From Polytrichum commune (lineage: Eukaryota > Streptophyta > Polytrichopsida > Polytrichales > Polytrichaceae), in assembly GCA_950295325.1 (NCBI GenBank), contig OX485804.1, positions 29,328,001 through 29,388,000 of the forward strand: a stretch of 60,000 nucleotides of DNA. The letters run 5' to 3'. The position numbers and the translations under genes are program-made. The notes beneath the pieces are model-generated. The model was not told the DNA's origin. It searched no databases and was given only the letters and a program-made list of their open reading frames with translations. Positions 32,956 through 46,100 of this stretch are shown here, one piece after another; within the stretch, counting starts at the first letter, position 1, and each line of letters opens with the position of its first letter.

Positions 32956-34062
32956 CAGTGCTCAAAATTGAAGCCCTCATATGAATTTCATTTTGAAGGG
33001 CTCTGAAATATCAGCATTGCAATTGAAGGGCATATCTAAATCTAGGACGTCAATGGAAAATTTTCTAAGAAATATAAAAATTATATAAAAATTATGCATG
33101 ATTTGCATGGTACATGCTTCTAGTACAATGAAGTAATGGAGAATCAACTATCTAACTCCACCTCTTGAAGTGACAATGCCCTACGCTTGTTGGTTACTGT
33201 AGCGGTTTTCCAAGTGTCAAAAATGCCATTCCAATCCACGAATTCAACCCCCAAATTGTTTAGGCTAACCCTCATCAATGCATCAAGTGTGTCAAGGTTT
33301 AGGCATGTTCTCCTTTCGCTCTTAACCCAATTCTGCTTTGAAAAACCACGCTCACAAACAACAGTGCTAGTAGGGATCACAAGTATGGCTTGCCATAGCG
33401 ACATTAGGGTTGGCCAATTGATCTTAAACTCTCGGTCACGGCCACAAAAAACCCAATCTTCATGCATACTTCGGTGTTGACAAGTTGAAGATAACATCTC
33501 CACAAATTCGAGCAACTCCGCATTGGCTTGATCAACAAGAACAGAGCTCCACTTGAAGTGTGTCACCAACCGGTTCAACCATTGCTCAGTTAAAGTGCCT
33601 CGATCCAATGCATCCATGGGATAGTGTTTTTGGGCTGAAAAACCTGGCCGCATTAAAAATAGGCAAGTCGAGGAAGCGATCATTTAGTGAGTCAATAACC
33701 TTTTGGACGTATAGTCTACCAAGGGTGATGCAATCCTCCAACGAGCCCCCTACATCACACCTGGGCATAGAGTCATAGTGCAAAGTATGCACTTTCTCAC
33801 AACCAAACCTATCAACATACAATTCCCATCTGGACTAATTCCCATCTGGATCTGAGATATGGAGCCCAAAGTTAGACAGCCGGAGTTAAACGGCTACTTG
33901 AGATGATGAACAATACTTGAAGGGTACTATTTATCCAACACTTCAAGTGAAGGGAACACTTAGACATGAGGATTATGTTTTGAAGGGTTGTTTTCCTTGA
34001 GGTATTTTTTGAAGTCCCAAAACCCATTTGAAGGGCACTGAAGACTTCAATTTTGAGCACTG
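32956..34062 (-). mobile_element. hAT transposon, internally deleted (1.1 kb)
   Basis: Ends CAGTGCTCAAAATTGAAG and CTTCAATTTTGAGCACTG are perfect inverted repeats (18 bp) with the CAGTG start typical of hAT elements. The 8-bp target duplication CCCCATAG is exact at 32948-32955 and 34063-34070. Inside is only the C-terminal part of a hAT transposase, so the element is a non-autonomous deletion derivative. It lies just upstream of CstF64. Confidence 0.95.
33144..33825 (-). pseudogene. hAT transposase C-terminal fragment (dimerisation domain), frameshifted
   Basis: The main open frame is 33144-33683. It contains WPTLMSLWQAILVIPTSTV followed by VCERGFSKQNWVKSERRTCL and LDTLDALMRVSLNN, the conserved hAT dimerisation block of ZNF862-like transposases. 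Upstream, 33586-33822 carries the preceding residues (SLNDRFLDLPIFNAA) in another frame and overlaps it, indicating a frameshift near 33640. The DDE-type catalytic core and BED finger are missing, so it cannot be an active transposase. Confidence 0.85.
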
Positions 34063-34169
34063 CCCCATAGTGTAGACTTCCCTTCCATTTGTGATGGTGC
34101 CAATGCTCTCACTTTATTACATTATTAAGCCCAAGGATGTAGGGGCTCAATGTGCTTAAATTGGTTGAT

Positions 34170-34525
34170 TATCTTTAATCGGACACTTTTATTTGAGTGT
34201 TATGTGGTTTGGTGTGGCTTTGAGAATAGATATCAACAAGGCATGTGTTTTAAAGAGATTGGATCGGGTGCTAAATTATGATAGTCATTCTAGGTTCAAC
34301 ATTCAACATAAATTCGGGGGTGGGGGGGGACTTGTATGACCATATAATGAGCGCATTAATTTTCACTTTGATCATGATTAAGATATAAATATAAACTCTG
34401 AAAATTAAGGAAAGTGTTTGTTGCTCGATTTGGATTAGCTGACCATCTCGTACTAATCGCGTGTTTCATATCCTAGGAGAAGTAGGCTAGTCATGAAAAA
34501 AATAGCCATTTAAGACCCATCAGCC
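34170..34525 (+). repeat. Dispersed repeat family R, copy 2
   Basis: Same block order as 6024-6375: cggacacttttatttgagtg, tttggtgtggctttgag, ttttaaagagattggatcg, gtgtttcatatcctaggaga. It contains a G run (about 34317-34329) that is absent from the other copies. Confidence 0.7.
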
Positions 34526-36107
34526 TCACCAAGGTTCATAATCTCTTTTCTTTTCTTTCTTTTCAAGGTTTAGAAAATTTATCTAGTACTTTCTCTTATG
34601 TTGAAAGGATAAAATAAAAATAAATTCATATGTATCATTGATGATCAAAATACTATGCATGTATTTGCATTCAATGGCACTCTCGTATTACGTTCCTAAA
34701 CTCAAACCTTCAATAACATTGAGGTATTCAATCGATTTAAAAAGTGCGCTAGAATTATGAGTTAATTTTATATAGGATTGTTTTTGACACACCATTATTA
34801 AAATGGAAGAATGTAGCTCAATTACATGGTTTTGTGTGTGAAGTAGCCTGGAATGGGCCCCTTGGTGGCTTAGGGCTTAATTCCTATGAGAGAGACAATA
34901 TTTGGGCATTGTAGTGTGCAAATATGTTATTGAGCTACCTACTTTCATTTGTAGTTAATTGTGTCAAAGGTGCTTAGATCTAAAATTGACTCATTCATGA
35001 AGTGCACATTCTTTAGCATATGTAATTGAAATATGATTTAAAGTACACTTCAATTATGCCCTAGAACGCAAATATATACATAGTATATTGACAATCAATG
35101 TCACATACCACTGTCATATTATATTTTTCCTTTACATAACTTGATATGGTACGAATAAAGCCTCAAACCCATAAACAATGTTTTGAAGATGTCATGAGTA
35201 CTTGTCGACTTTAGACCTCTAACCCATAACCCTTAAAGGTATAAGGGCCTCAATGTATGCCCTCTATGCATAATTTATACAAGCTCTCATAAAGTCTTTT
35301 GAAAAAAAAAATCAAAGAAATTTATAAATCATCATTCATGTCTTTGCATCTAAAGGCACCCATGTTGTGTAGTTGAATGCAAATGTTAATATTAATGAAG
35401 GTATGAATACAACCAATTTTGAGACACTTGATGAATATGATAAATTCAAAGATGTTCATTTGACATAATGAGCTAAAAATGGATGTAGCCTCATAAGCAC
35501 ATTTTGTGCATATAAAGGACCAAATAGAGCCTCTGAGATGCTTAGGGGTTCATGAGAGTGTTCCATGGAACTAGAAATCAAATACACTTTTGATACGGGT
35601 TTTATACAAACATTGAAAGTCATGTAAGTTGAATTTGAAGCCTTAATATGAAAATGTTTAAAGATTGTAATCCTATGGTAGGCTCATAGGTGTATAAGAG
35701 TTTGCCACTCAAGTGTCTTGATGTTCATTCCTATAAATATGGACCCCGATTCTTGATTGTTTATTCTTTTGAGTCTAAAAAGTAAGGGAACAAGCTCACA
35801 AGGATTCATAATGTTGTCCACCCTTTTGAGTGTGTAGCTATGAACATGATTACCTACGTGTTTTAAATTAAGTTTTGGGTGCAACGAGAAGCTATCAAGG
35901 ATGCATGACACCAAGGTTGGCCTAGCTCCAACCTACAAGTGAACCACCTTGGATTTGTAACCACCAAGGCACGTCCATATAAGGTGAGTGGGCCTTTTAA
36001 AGCTTTGACATTCAATTCTCCTAGGATATGAAGAACGAAATTAATGCGAGATGACAAGTCAATCCAAATTGTGCCCTTAGCCACTTGCCTCATAATTTAC
36101 AGATCTC
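34526..36107. other. Non-coding AT-rich stretch
   Basis: About 1.6 kb with no recognisable gene, RNA or clear repeat. Open frames are short and lack family features. Confidence 0.4.
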
Positions 36108-36262
36108 ATATGAAAATCTCATTCGTTATCAAAGTGAAGACTCTCAGGCTCATTAAATAGTCATATAGACCCCCATTCATGATGACTATTGAACCTAGAA
36201 CGGTTAGCCAATTTTGTGCACATAGTCCAATCTCTTTTGACCACATGTCTTTATGGCATCCG
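36108..36262 (-). repeat. Dispersed repeat family R, partial inverted copy
   Basis: Reverse complement contains aaagagattggactatgtgc and tgaccatttaat-like blocks in family order. It is truncated next to the Stowaway-like element. Confidence 0.5.
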
Positions 36263-36304
36263 TTCTTAGATCCACACCTAACCACATACCTTCTCAAACA
36301 CATA

Positions 36305-36689
36305 CTCCCTCCGTTTTAGAATAAAAGTTATATTTTAGAAAATCCGTGGGCTTAAGATCATTTTTTGCTCTTTAGCACGAAACTCTGTGTGTTGCATAGC
36401 TCTCACTAAGCGCTTTCCAGCTAGCTAGGGGTGTTCATAATAATGCCTATTCATTGCCACTGATTGATCTCACACATAAAACCGCGTTGATCTGCGTCGA
36501 CGCCGTCGAGTCCAAATATTAATTGTTAAACCAGAGTAAACCGTTATTTGACTTGGTAGTTCATCAACAACAACATTTACATTGTTTCTAACAACATTCC
36601 AATTCATTTGGCGAAGTTTGAGAGAAATTTCACCAAATGTAACTTTTATTTCATAACGCAGTTTAACTTTTATTTTGAAACGGAGGGAG
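36305..36689. mobile_element. Stowaway-like MITE
   Basis: The left end CTCCCTCCGTTTTAGAATAA and the right end, read inversely as CTCCCTCCGTTTCAAAATAA, both continue with AAGTTA. CTCCCTCCGTTT is the well-known Stowaway (mariner group) terminus. The left flank is TA as expected; the right flank is CA, one base off. 385 bp with no coding capacity. Confidence 0.85.
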
Positions 36690-36905
36690 CAGGTGTCAAG
36701 ATTCATGCTATGTTGGATTTAGACACGCCTACCCTTAGTTAGCTGGAGTTTTTTTTGAGCAGATCCTATACAACAGTCGTCAAAGGTGAAGAATCTGACT
36801 TAGCAAAGGCATGGTGGTTTGAACTTTGCACAGTCAGCCTTGCCAAGAAGTCAAATACCTCTCTATGACAAGATTCTTGATACAATTTTACAGGAGAATC
36901 TGCAA

Positions 36906-37274
36906 CACCAAATATGATATCTAGTGCAGTGTCATATGACATTTTATATCACCACAGCAACTTTTTTGTGACACTTTCTATGAACGAGTACAAATACTGT
37001 CATCCCAACTCACTTCCAGTTCATCCAAATGCCAATTATCGAAACAAATATAATTGGCATCCTAACAGTTATATGATGAAATATTGTCATGGATGATTGA
37101 AATTTTAACAAGAAATCACCTAACAAGTGACAAATACTTGCAACACTGAATCTATAATGCCCCCACAAATTTACAAGGAATGACAAATACTGTTAGGTTA
37201 AAATTCAGTATTGGTGACACTACACCGCCGTTTACAATTAGTATTGTTGGTGACATTAGATATCATATTTAGTG
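36906..37274 (-). mobile_element. MITE with CACTA-like ends, copy 2 (inverted)
   Basis: Starts CACCAAATATGATAT and ends ATATCATATTTAGTG. Internal blocks match copy 1 in reverse order (aaggaatgacaaatactgtt, acaattagtattg, gtgacactttctatgaacga). Confidence 0.75.
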
Positions 37275-38235
37275 GAGTTTTTTGCATGATGGACACCTTC
37301 AAATGCTGGTATGGTCACACCTACAGATCTAACTGAGATCTACTGATTTGTCATGATGCAATTCTGAGTGGAATTCTAAGTCGATCAACAGCTGAACCTC
37401 ATTTGAAAGCAGAAGCAATAGTACATTTATTGAGAACTTCTGAAAGTGAAGCACAAAAGCACAATTTCATTTGTAGTGTGATTCCCTGTTGATAAGTATG
37501 CACAAACATACACATTGGTACTAGTTGAGGATTTAACATCTTCATCAACAATGCTTGCTTCAAACAGAAGACTTTCGCATGACGTGGTTTTCAAACAAAA
37601 CTTACAAGCTTTGTTGCCACTGGCGAGGTTTGAGATAGAAATTCATGGGCCAGATGGCATCTTTGAGACGAGGGGATTACGTGTGTGACTCTATATTAGA
37701 GAGCTTCAAGAAATTTTGTTCAAGGTAATGGAGGTCTACTTTCCCATAAACATCCAAAGAATTTCTAATTCTATTATAAGTAACATAGATAACATAATAA
37801 TTTCTTACAAAAACACATGCTACCTTAAACCCATGAACAGACTACGTGAAATCATAACTTTACTCATTCGAACATGAGTGCAACAATTGAAACTCAACAA
37901 GCACCTAGCTCTTGAAGAAAATCTGTACTTGGTTCTTAGCACAATGCAGTATGAATTAATCCACTTCCTTCCCTGAGACAAAAATGTAGAAGTCCATCTT
38001 GTGGCTTTCGATACCTCAAGGTTCAATGTAATGAAGCATCCAGTAGAACTGGAAGAACAAAATGATGAATAATACCAGACTCCAGACCTTGTGAAAAAAC
38101 CCTTTTTCGGACTGTTGCCGACAAGAAATCTCGCATTCCAAAGGGATTGCAACATATTCATTGTGAAGGACTGTTCACAATACTACCTGCTGCTTCTATA
38201 CGTGCTTGCTGTTCAAGCAGATTCCCATGCTACTT
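37275..38235. other. Non-coding stretch 3' of the ferredoxin gene
   Basis: No gene recognised; includes the expected ferredoxin 3' UTR next to 38236. Confidence 0.4.
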
Positions 38236-40330
<2,095 letters not shown>

Positions 40331-40379
40331 GGCGGCGATGGCGAGGAGGCGAAGGAATCGACGGAAGCGCAGGGCCTCG

Positions 40380-40790
40380 GGGGTAGGGGGTCTTAAGTAG
40401 GAAGACCCGCGCGACGGAGGGTCTTCCCAGAAAGAAAGCACAAAGAGCCCCGGTGGACATGAAAAGACGCGGGTGGACGGAGCCCGGGTTACCCAAGCAC
40501 AGGGCGACGTAGAACGGGTCTCACCCGGGCTTGCGGAAAGAAGCGGGGCGCACTGGACGGGTCGGGCCCAGGTGAGAAGGAAGGCCGGGGCGACGAAGGG
40601 TCTTGGAGGCTGGTCTTCCCAGAAAGAAACCACACAGAGGCCGGTAAGCCTGAAAAGACGCGGGTGATTGGAGGCCGGGTAGCCGCGTGCAGGTCCGCGT
40701 AGAACGGGTCGGACCCGGTATTTGAAAAATAAACTTGAAGGAGATGTAGGAAGACCCGGGTTATGACCCGGGCTAGCGGAAAGAAGCGTG
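40380..40790. repeat. GC-rich degenerate repeat with CCCGGG motifs upstream of ferredoxin
   Basis: Blocks recur in order at about 40395-40545 and 40585-40720: gggtcttcccagaaagaaa, cctgaaaagacgcggg (gacatgaaaag in the first), gtagaacgggtc, then an acccgg word. CCCGGG occurs repeatedly (about 40481, 40526, 40756, 40767). Much richer in G+C than its surroundings, so it may be a CpG-dense promoter area or a foreign repeat. Confidence 0.6.
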
Positions 40791-41983
40791 AAAGAGATGG
40801 GAGGGGTGGAAAGAAACAGGGCGGGTAGTCGCAGACAGGGCCACGGTCCAATAGTACCCTTTCGGACAACAAGGGGAATATTTTACTCCAATGGGGGCCC
40901 TAATTTCCCCCTTGGAATGAAACCAATAAATAATGTAATGGCATGTTTAGGGTGCACTTGAGGCGTTTTTGTCTCATGGGCATTTCAAGGGCCATTTGGC
41001 ATGAATAAGTTATTAGGTTTTGCCCCGGGGGTGGGGGGGGGGGGGGATGCCTAGGCATTGAGAAGGAAGGATACTTTCAAGGGCGAAACACCATGTGAAA
41101 TATTGATGTTGTTTCTAAATTAGCAGCATTTTTTATATCCATATGACTGTCCGAAGTAGATTGAAGTTGTCTATATGATAAAACTAGATTTTGGTCGTAA
41201 TTGCTTCACACACGAGCCAAGGGTTGTGACCATGTATATGTGAGGGTCCTTGATACTCACTTAAAGGTTGTACCATTCATGTGGTTTGTCAGAATTTGCA
41301 TCAGGTCTACATTTGTTTTGTCTAATTAGTGTGGGTCACACTAATTCCCACCTACCCACATTATGATTTTGATTGTAATTTGCAGTGGCCCGATGTGAAA
41401 AATTAGTGTGGGTTTTTTCATCTACATATTTGGATGAAAATTCAAGGCAAGGCAAGTATCATGAAATTACTAATGTTAATCAAAGGCAAGTATTATAAGA
41501 TTAATGTGGGCCACACTAAATTCTGACCCACATGAATTTCTCACCCACACCAATTAGACAAAACAATGTACCTCTTGGAGGTGGACCTCATGCAAATTCG
41601 GGCAGGCTCTGAAACATTATTTATAATCTATTATGTAGGAGTACATGTAAACTAATTAATCATGATAATTTCTTTGAACCCTTAGGCCTTCACCTTCAGG
41701 TGTAAAGTGAATTTGAACGGTCTTGGCCTTTTCGACCAATGTGAGATCTTAAAATGCAATGGTCACGGGCCTTCAATCTTGTATGTAAAGCGGCCTTAAG
41801 TTCTAACTCCTACACTTAACCATCAATTGACTAGGTGATGTTGATGGACCCAACACCAACTTGAAATTATGACCACTTAAATGGTAAGGACAAGTCTTCG
41901 TTTCAATAGAATAGGGTCTTGTTTAGGTAGGTAGCAAGAGTACATCAAATTTACTACACAAATTTAGTGCAACAAATTATGTA
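40791..41983. other. Non-coding stretch with rearranged family X pieces and a long G run
   Basis: No gene. A G run broken by one T lies at about 41029-41046. Parts of family X appear in both orientations: inverted at about 41690-41816 (reverse complement aaggccgctttacatac, cattggtcgaaaaggcc) and forward near 41570-41600 (acctcttggaggtggacctc). Confidence 0.5.
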
Positions 41984-42376
41984 CACTAAATAATGTTAGG
42001 TGTCACCAATTCTATTTCTCTTGCTCAATACTAATTGTAAACCACCCATGTACTGTCACCAACACTAAATGTAAACCTAACATTATTTGTCATTCCTTGG
42101 AAAAGAATTTGTATGTTTTAGGTTCACAATGTTACAATTATTGTCACTTACTAAGTGATTTTCCATCCAAATTCAATGAAGAACGACACTATTTCATTAC
42201 AGGAATGTTAGCCGGATGCAGAATATACAAAATTTTGTTTCACTAATTGACATGGATTTCATCCAAATATCAACATCCATGACAATACTTGTAAATTCAT
42301 CCATAAGAAGCGTCATTAGAAAAGTTACCATAGTGACACTAAATATCATATGACACTCAATACGATATTTAATTTA
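41984..42376 (+). mobile_element. MITE with CACTA-like ends, copy 3 (degraded right end)
   Basis: Begins CACTAAATAATGTTAG after a TA. Shares acattatttgtcattcctt, acaattattgtcacttacta and gttaccatagtgacactaaa with the family. The right end is duplicated and altered, so its limit is approximate. Confidence 0.65.
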
Positions 42377-42470
42377 GTCTTAGTGATGAGAGGCAACTCC
42401 TATTCATAAACAAACTACATAAAAACCATGTTCTTACATAATATTATTCAGTTTCTTAACAATGTTTTGC

Positions 42471-42557
42471 GGGATTGACAATATTCCACGAAATATTTCC
42501 CACATTCAGACATTCAGATCGAATGTGGAAAATATTTTGTAGACTATTGTCAGTCCC
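42471..42557. repeat. Foldback hairpin with about 37-nt arms
   Basis: The left arm 42471-42507 (gggattgacaatattcc..) pairs with 42521-42557 (..actattgtcagtccc) across a 13-nt loop, with only a few mismatches. It ends three bases before the presumed start of the retroelement. Confidence 0.7.
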
Positions 42558-42560
42558 ATA

Positions 42561-43160
42561 TGTCACGGTATGCGGCGTCGGCGGCCGCACCTTATCCGTT
42601 GGACTTCATCCATTTAAAGTTGAATGGATGAACCTTAGTTTTGGAAAGTGAGGCTCTTAAGTGAGGAGCCTCCTCCTTGACTTGGCATTCTTGCCAAGTC
42701 AAGTCTTGTGAGTTAGTGTGTGGAGAGAGCTTGTGTGAGGTGTAGATTGCATGATGTTGCAATAGATCTTAAGTTCTTCTCCCCTTACTTACACTTTTGG
42801 ATTCTCCCTTGGTGGAGTGAGAGATAGCTTGACTAATTATGTGCATTTGAAGAGAAATTAGAGCTCTTATGGCTGTTCTACTCTCTTCATTTTCACTTGG
42901 CAAAAATTCTTCATTTTTGTTGTTTTCTTCTACATTCTTGATATATAACACACAAGGAAAGGCGTGAGGTCGGAATAATGACCGACGAGATCCTTGTGTG
43001 TGCACCAAGTGGGCGGTGCTTATTTTTCCTTATGGTGAGGCTGGGTTGATGACCAACAGACCATAAGTTTGGTGGTGTTTGCAGGTGCATATTGCATTTC
43101 ACCTATCAACCCTTTACATTTACACCACATTAGTTTAGGTTGTTGGCTCCAGTGACCGAA
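42561..43160 (+). repeat. Presumed 5' LTR and leader of the methyltransferase retroelement
   Basis: TGTCACGGTATGCGG at 42561 looks like an LTR start, and the non-coding stretch up to the first ATG has the size of an LTR plus leader. TTGGCTCCAGTGACCGAA near 43142 begins with TGG, as a tRNA primer-binding site would, but the tRNA was not identified. No matching 3' LTR was found downstream, so the limits are tentative. Confidence 0.35.
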
Positions 43161-43174
43161 CCCATTGCGGATTT

Positions 43175-46100
43175 ATGGTTACAACGCGGAACCAACATTA
43201 TCGTTCTCCGTCTCTGGCATCATCACAAGGTCGATCCTCAGACCTTTTAGACATTGAATCAGTGGTAGCACCCAACGAGGCTTTTAAACCTACTTCGGCG
43301 TGGAGGACTGCCACTCGGTCTCACGTCATTTGGGTGGGATCCTTTGACGAAATGAAGGAGGAGACGCGAGGCGGCATCAGAGACCGATTTTCTGGTCGAG
43401 CGGAGACAATTTCCTTGCAATATTGGAAAATTCGGTTCAGAACATGGATGATGGAAAAACGTCAACGGAATACCAATTTCAACGACTGGTATGCGTTCGA
43501 GCTTCTACCTCAGCATTTGGAGCACGAAGCTCTTCAGACCTATGAGCAGTGGACGGAGGCCCATTGGATGGAGTTGCGCCATGTTGAGCAGTACTGGGAG
43601 ACTCGAGTTGTGTTGGTATCCGCATTGAAGGAAAACGCAACTTCCAATTTGATGGTCGTTCCTCAAGTGAAGACGGAGGTACCAGAGGGAGTATATGTGG
43701 TAGATGTGGAGGGAGCTTCTCCTATTGATCCCACGGCTCAGGGTCATGTTCCTATAGCAACGAATACATCGAGCCCCGTTCTTCCACTATCTCGTTATGC
43801 CCAGGCTACCCAGGCAGCTTTAGCTTCTTTAGGGGCTCCGCCCGATTTTGAGCCATTGCGGGCATTTGAGCTTCATCTACAAGAGGAGTATGGAGATTTT
43901 CGTCGAGACCAGATGCAGCGGATACAAGATATTAGACGGGAGAAGGACGATACACCTCGTACCATGTATACGAGGTTGGCGAGGTTTGCCAGAGAATCTA
44001 AAGGTGTATTCGCGGAAAGTCAGCTGGTGAAGGTGTTTTTGTCAAAGATTGACAAACGTCTATTTGACTTGGCGCTGCCCAGGATCATCATGGAGTTTGG
44101 TGGTCGGGCGACACTCGCAGAGGCATTCGCCGTGGTGGAGCAGTGTGATCGTGCATTGTATCACCACAATGCCACTGATTTGGTGTCCCTGCTAGTAGAT
44201 TCTAGCAAATCCCGAAGAGTTCCGGTTGCGGCTGCGGGATTGGCGGAGGCCGAGGTGGACAAGACCATGTATTGTTGGTCTTGTGGGTATGCTGGCCATG
44301 CTAAGAAGGACTGTCCTTCGAAGCAAAAGCCAGCCCAGACCGTAGGTAATCTGAAGTGGAAACCATTTGTTCCCGCTAAGGATTCGACGAAGGGCATGGG
44401 TAAACATTTAACCAAGCAGTTGAAGTGTTCCCATTGTGGGCGGAACAATTACGCGGTGGAGAACTGCTTTAATCTCCATCCTGATAAACGTCCTTCTTCC
44501 GACCGGGAGAAGACGTTGGAGGCGAAGATGGGAACCATGGAGGAGAGGTTCAAAAGCTTGGCGTCATCCGACCAAATTTTGGCCTCACCGTCTTCCTCTG
44601 GAGCTCAAGCTAGTTCTTCCACTCCGGATTATTATATGTTCGGAGCCTCGGGGGAGATGGTGAGTTCCACAGCCGTGACACGTGCTCAAGCCGTGTCAAA
44701 AGCCATACCTTCGACCACAGGTGAATATGTGGCAAGCTTGCGAGCTCGGGACAATGCGCCCGAGGACCAGATTGGTCAGGCACGACTACCGTTATCTTTT
44801 GGATTGGCCGATGCCGTCCAATCTGTCGATGGTCGTCCTCCGAACGATGAGGTTTCAAATTCAGCGACCGACGTGGCTCATACGTTGGCATCCAAGGTGT
44901 TGCACACACCTTTGTTTACGGCAATGGGGTGGTCGTCGCCAAAGTTCCAACTTGCTAAGGTTTTTTACTTAACGGGTAGGATTTTGGAAGGGAAGGCATC
45001 CTTACTTTTTCTGACCGTGGCTCAAGCCACTACGGACATCCCTAATTATGAAGATCTCGAGGAAGTGGCCAAACGGCGAGCGAGACTTGCCGCAGAGACC
45101 ATTGTGTCTTTTGACGCACACACCTTAGATGACAGGGCACCGACCACGTCTTATTATTCACCAGTATCCACGGGAGCAACTTATTTGCCTGATGTCGATG
45201 CTAGATCTGTCCGCGAGCGCCGCGGCATTCGACCCGACGTTGTGCGTATGGTGAATGATACCGGCATTTTGGTGGTCAGTCGCACTGGGAGCAATACTAG
45301 TCGGGTTGTTCCTCGTTGTGTGATGATGGATTCAGGAGCACAACCAATTATGATCAGCAAGAGGCTTGCCCAAGAGTTGGGGTTGGCGGTCGAGGATTTG
45401 GCTCCCTGTCCATTCACCATTGTCACATCCATTGGTCACGTGGAGCGGGCCACGGGTTATACTTGGGAGCCATTACAGCTTAGCTTCCGAGTGAAGCCTG
45501 GAGATCTACCCGCACCTCTTCTTCTTAGGTGTGCGGTGACAAATGCGACCAACTATGACATTTTGATTGGTCAGCAAGCACTTTACCCTTTTAGTTTTGG
45601 TTTGGACAACTGGACTGAGGAGGCATGGATCCGACCAGGTTGGTTGGCTGGGGATGGCCGTAGGGAACTTATTTCTGTGACTTTCGCGGCGGCCGCGACC
45701 ATAGCACCATTATCCATGGTTTTTGAATGTGGTGTTATTGTGGACACATTGCCTTATGGTTCCGCATTGTTGGAAGAGTCATTGACATTCATGGGGAGTA
45801 CAGATGATCCACGGGATATGGCACCTAAGGATGCATTAATGGGCCATCCCAAGGACCCCCTTCTTCCTTGGCGTGATTCCGCCAAGCTATTCCGGAGGTG
45901 CGAAAATATTGTTCATTCTCTCACTCCTAGGACACCGGTCATACCGGATGCCCTTTCGGCATCGACACATTCCATTTTATGGCAGCCGCCAGACGCGGAG
46001 ATTACTTTGGTCGAACTGTTTACGGGCATCGGCACGGGCTTAGCGGCCATGTTGGAGGCTGGCCTCACGGTCAGACGGTATATCTATGTGAACAACTCTG

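Noticed and set aside
41029-41046. G-quadruplex regulatory element
   Set aside because: The G run is in repeat-rich intergenic sequence with no gene nearby on which it could act; left as a composition note.
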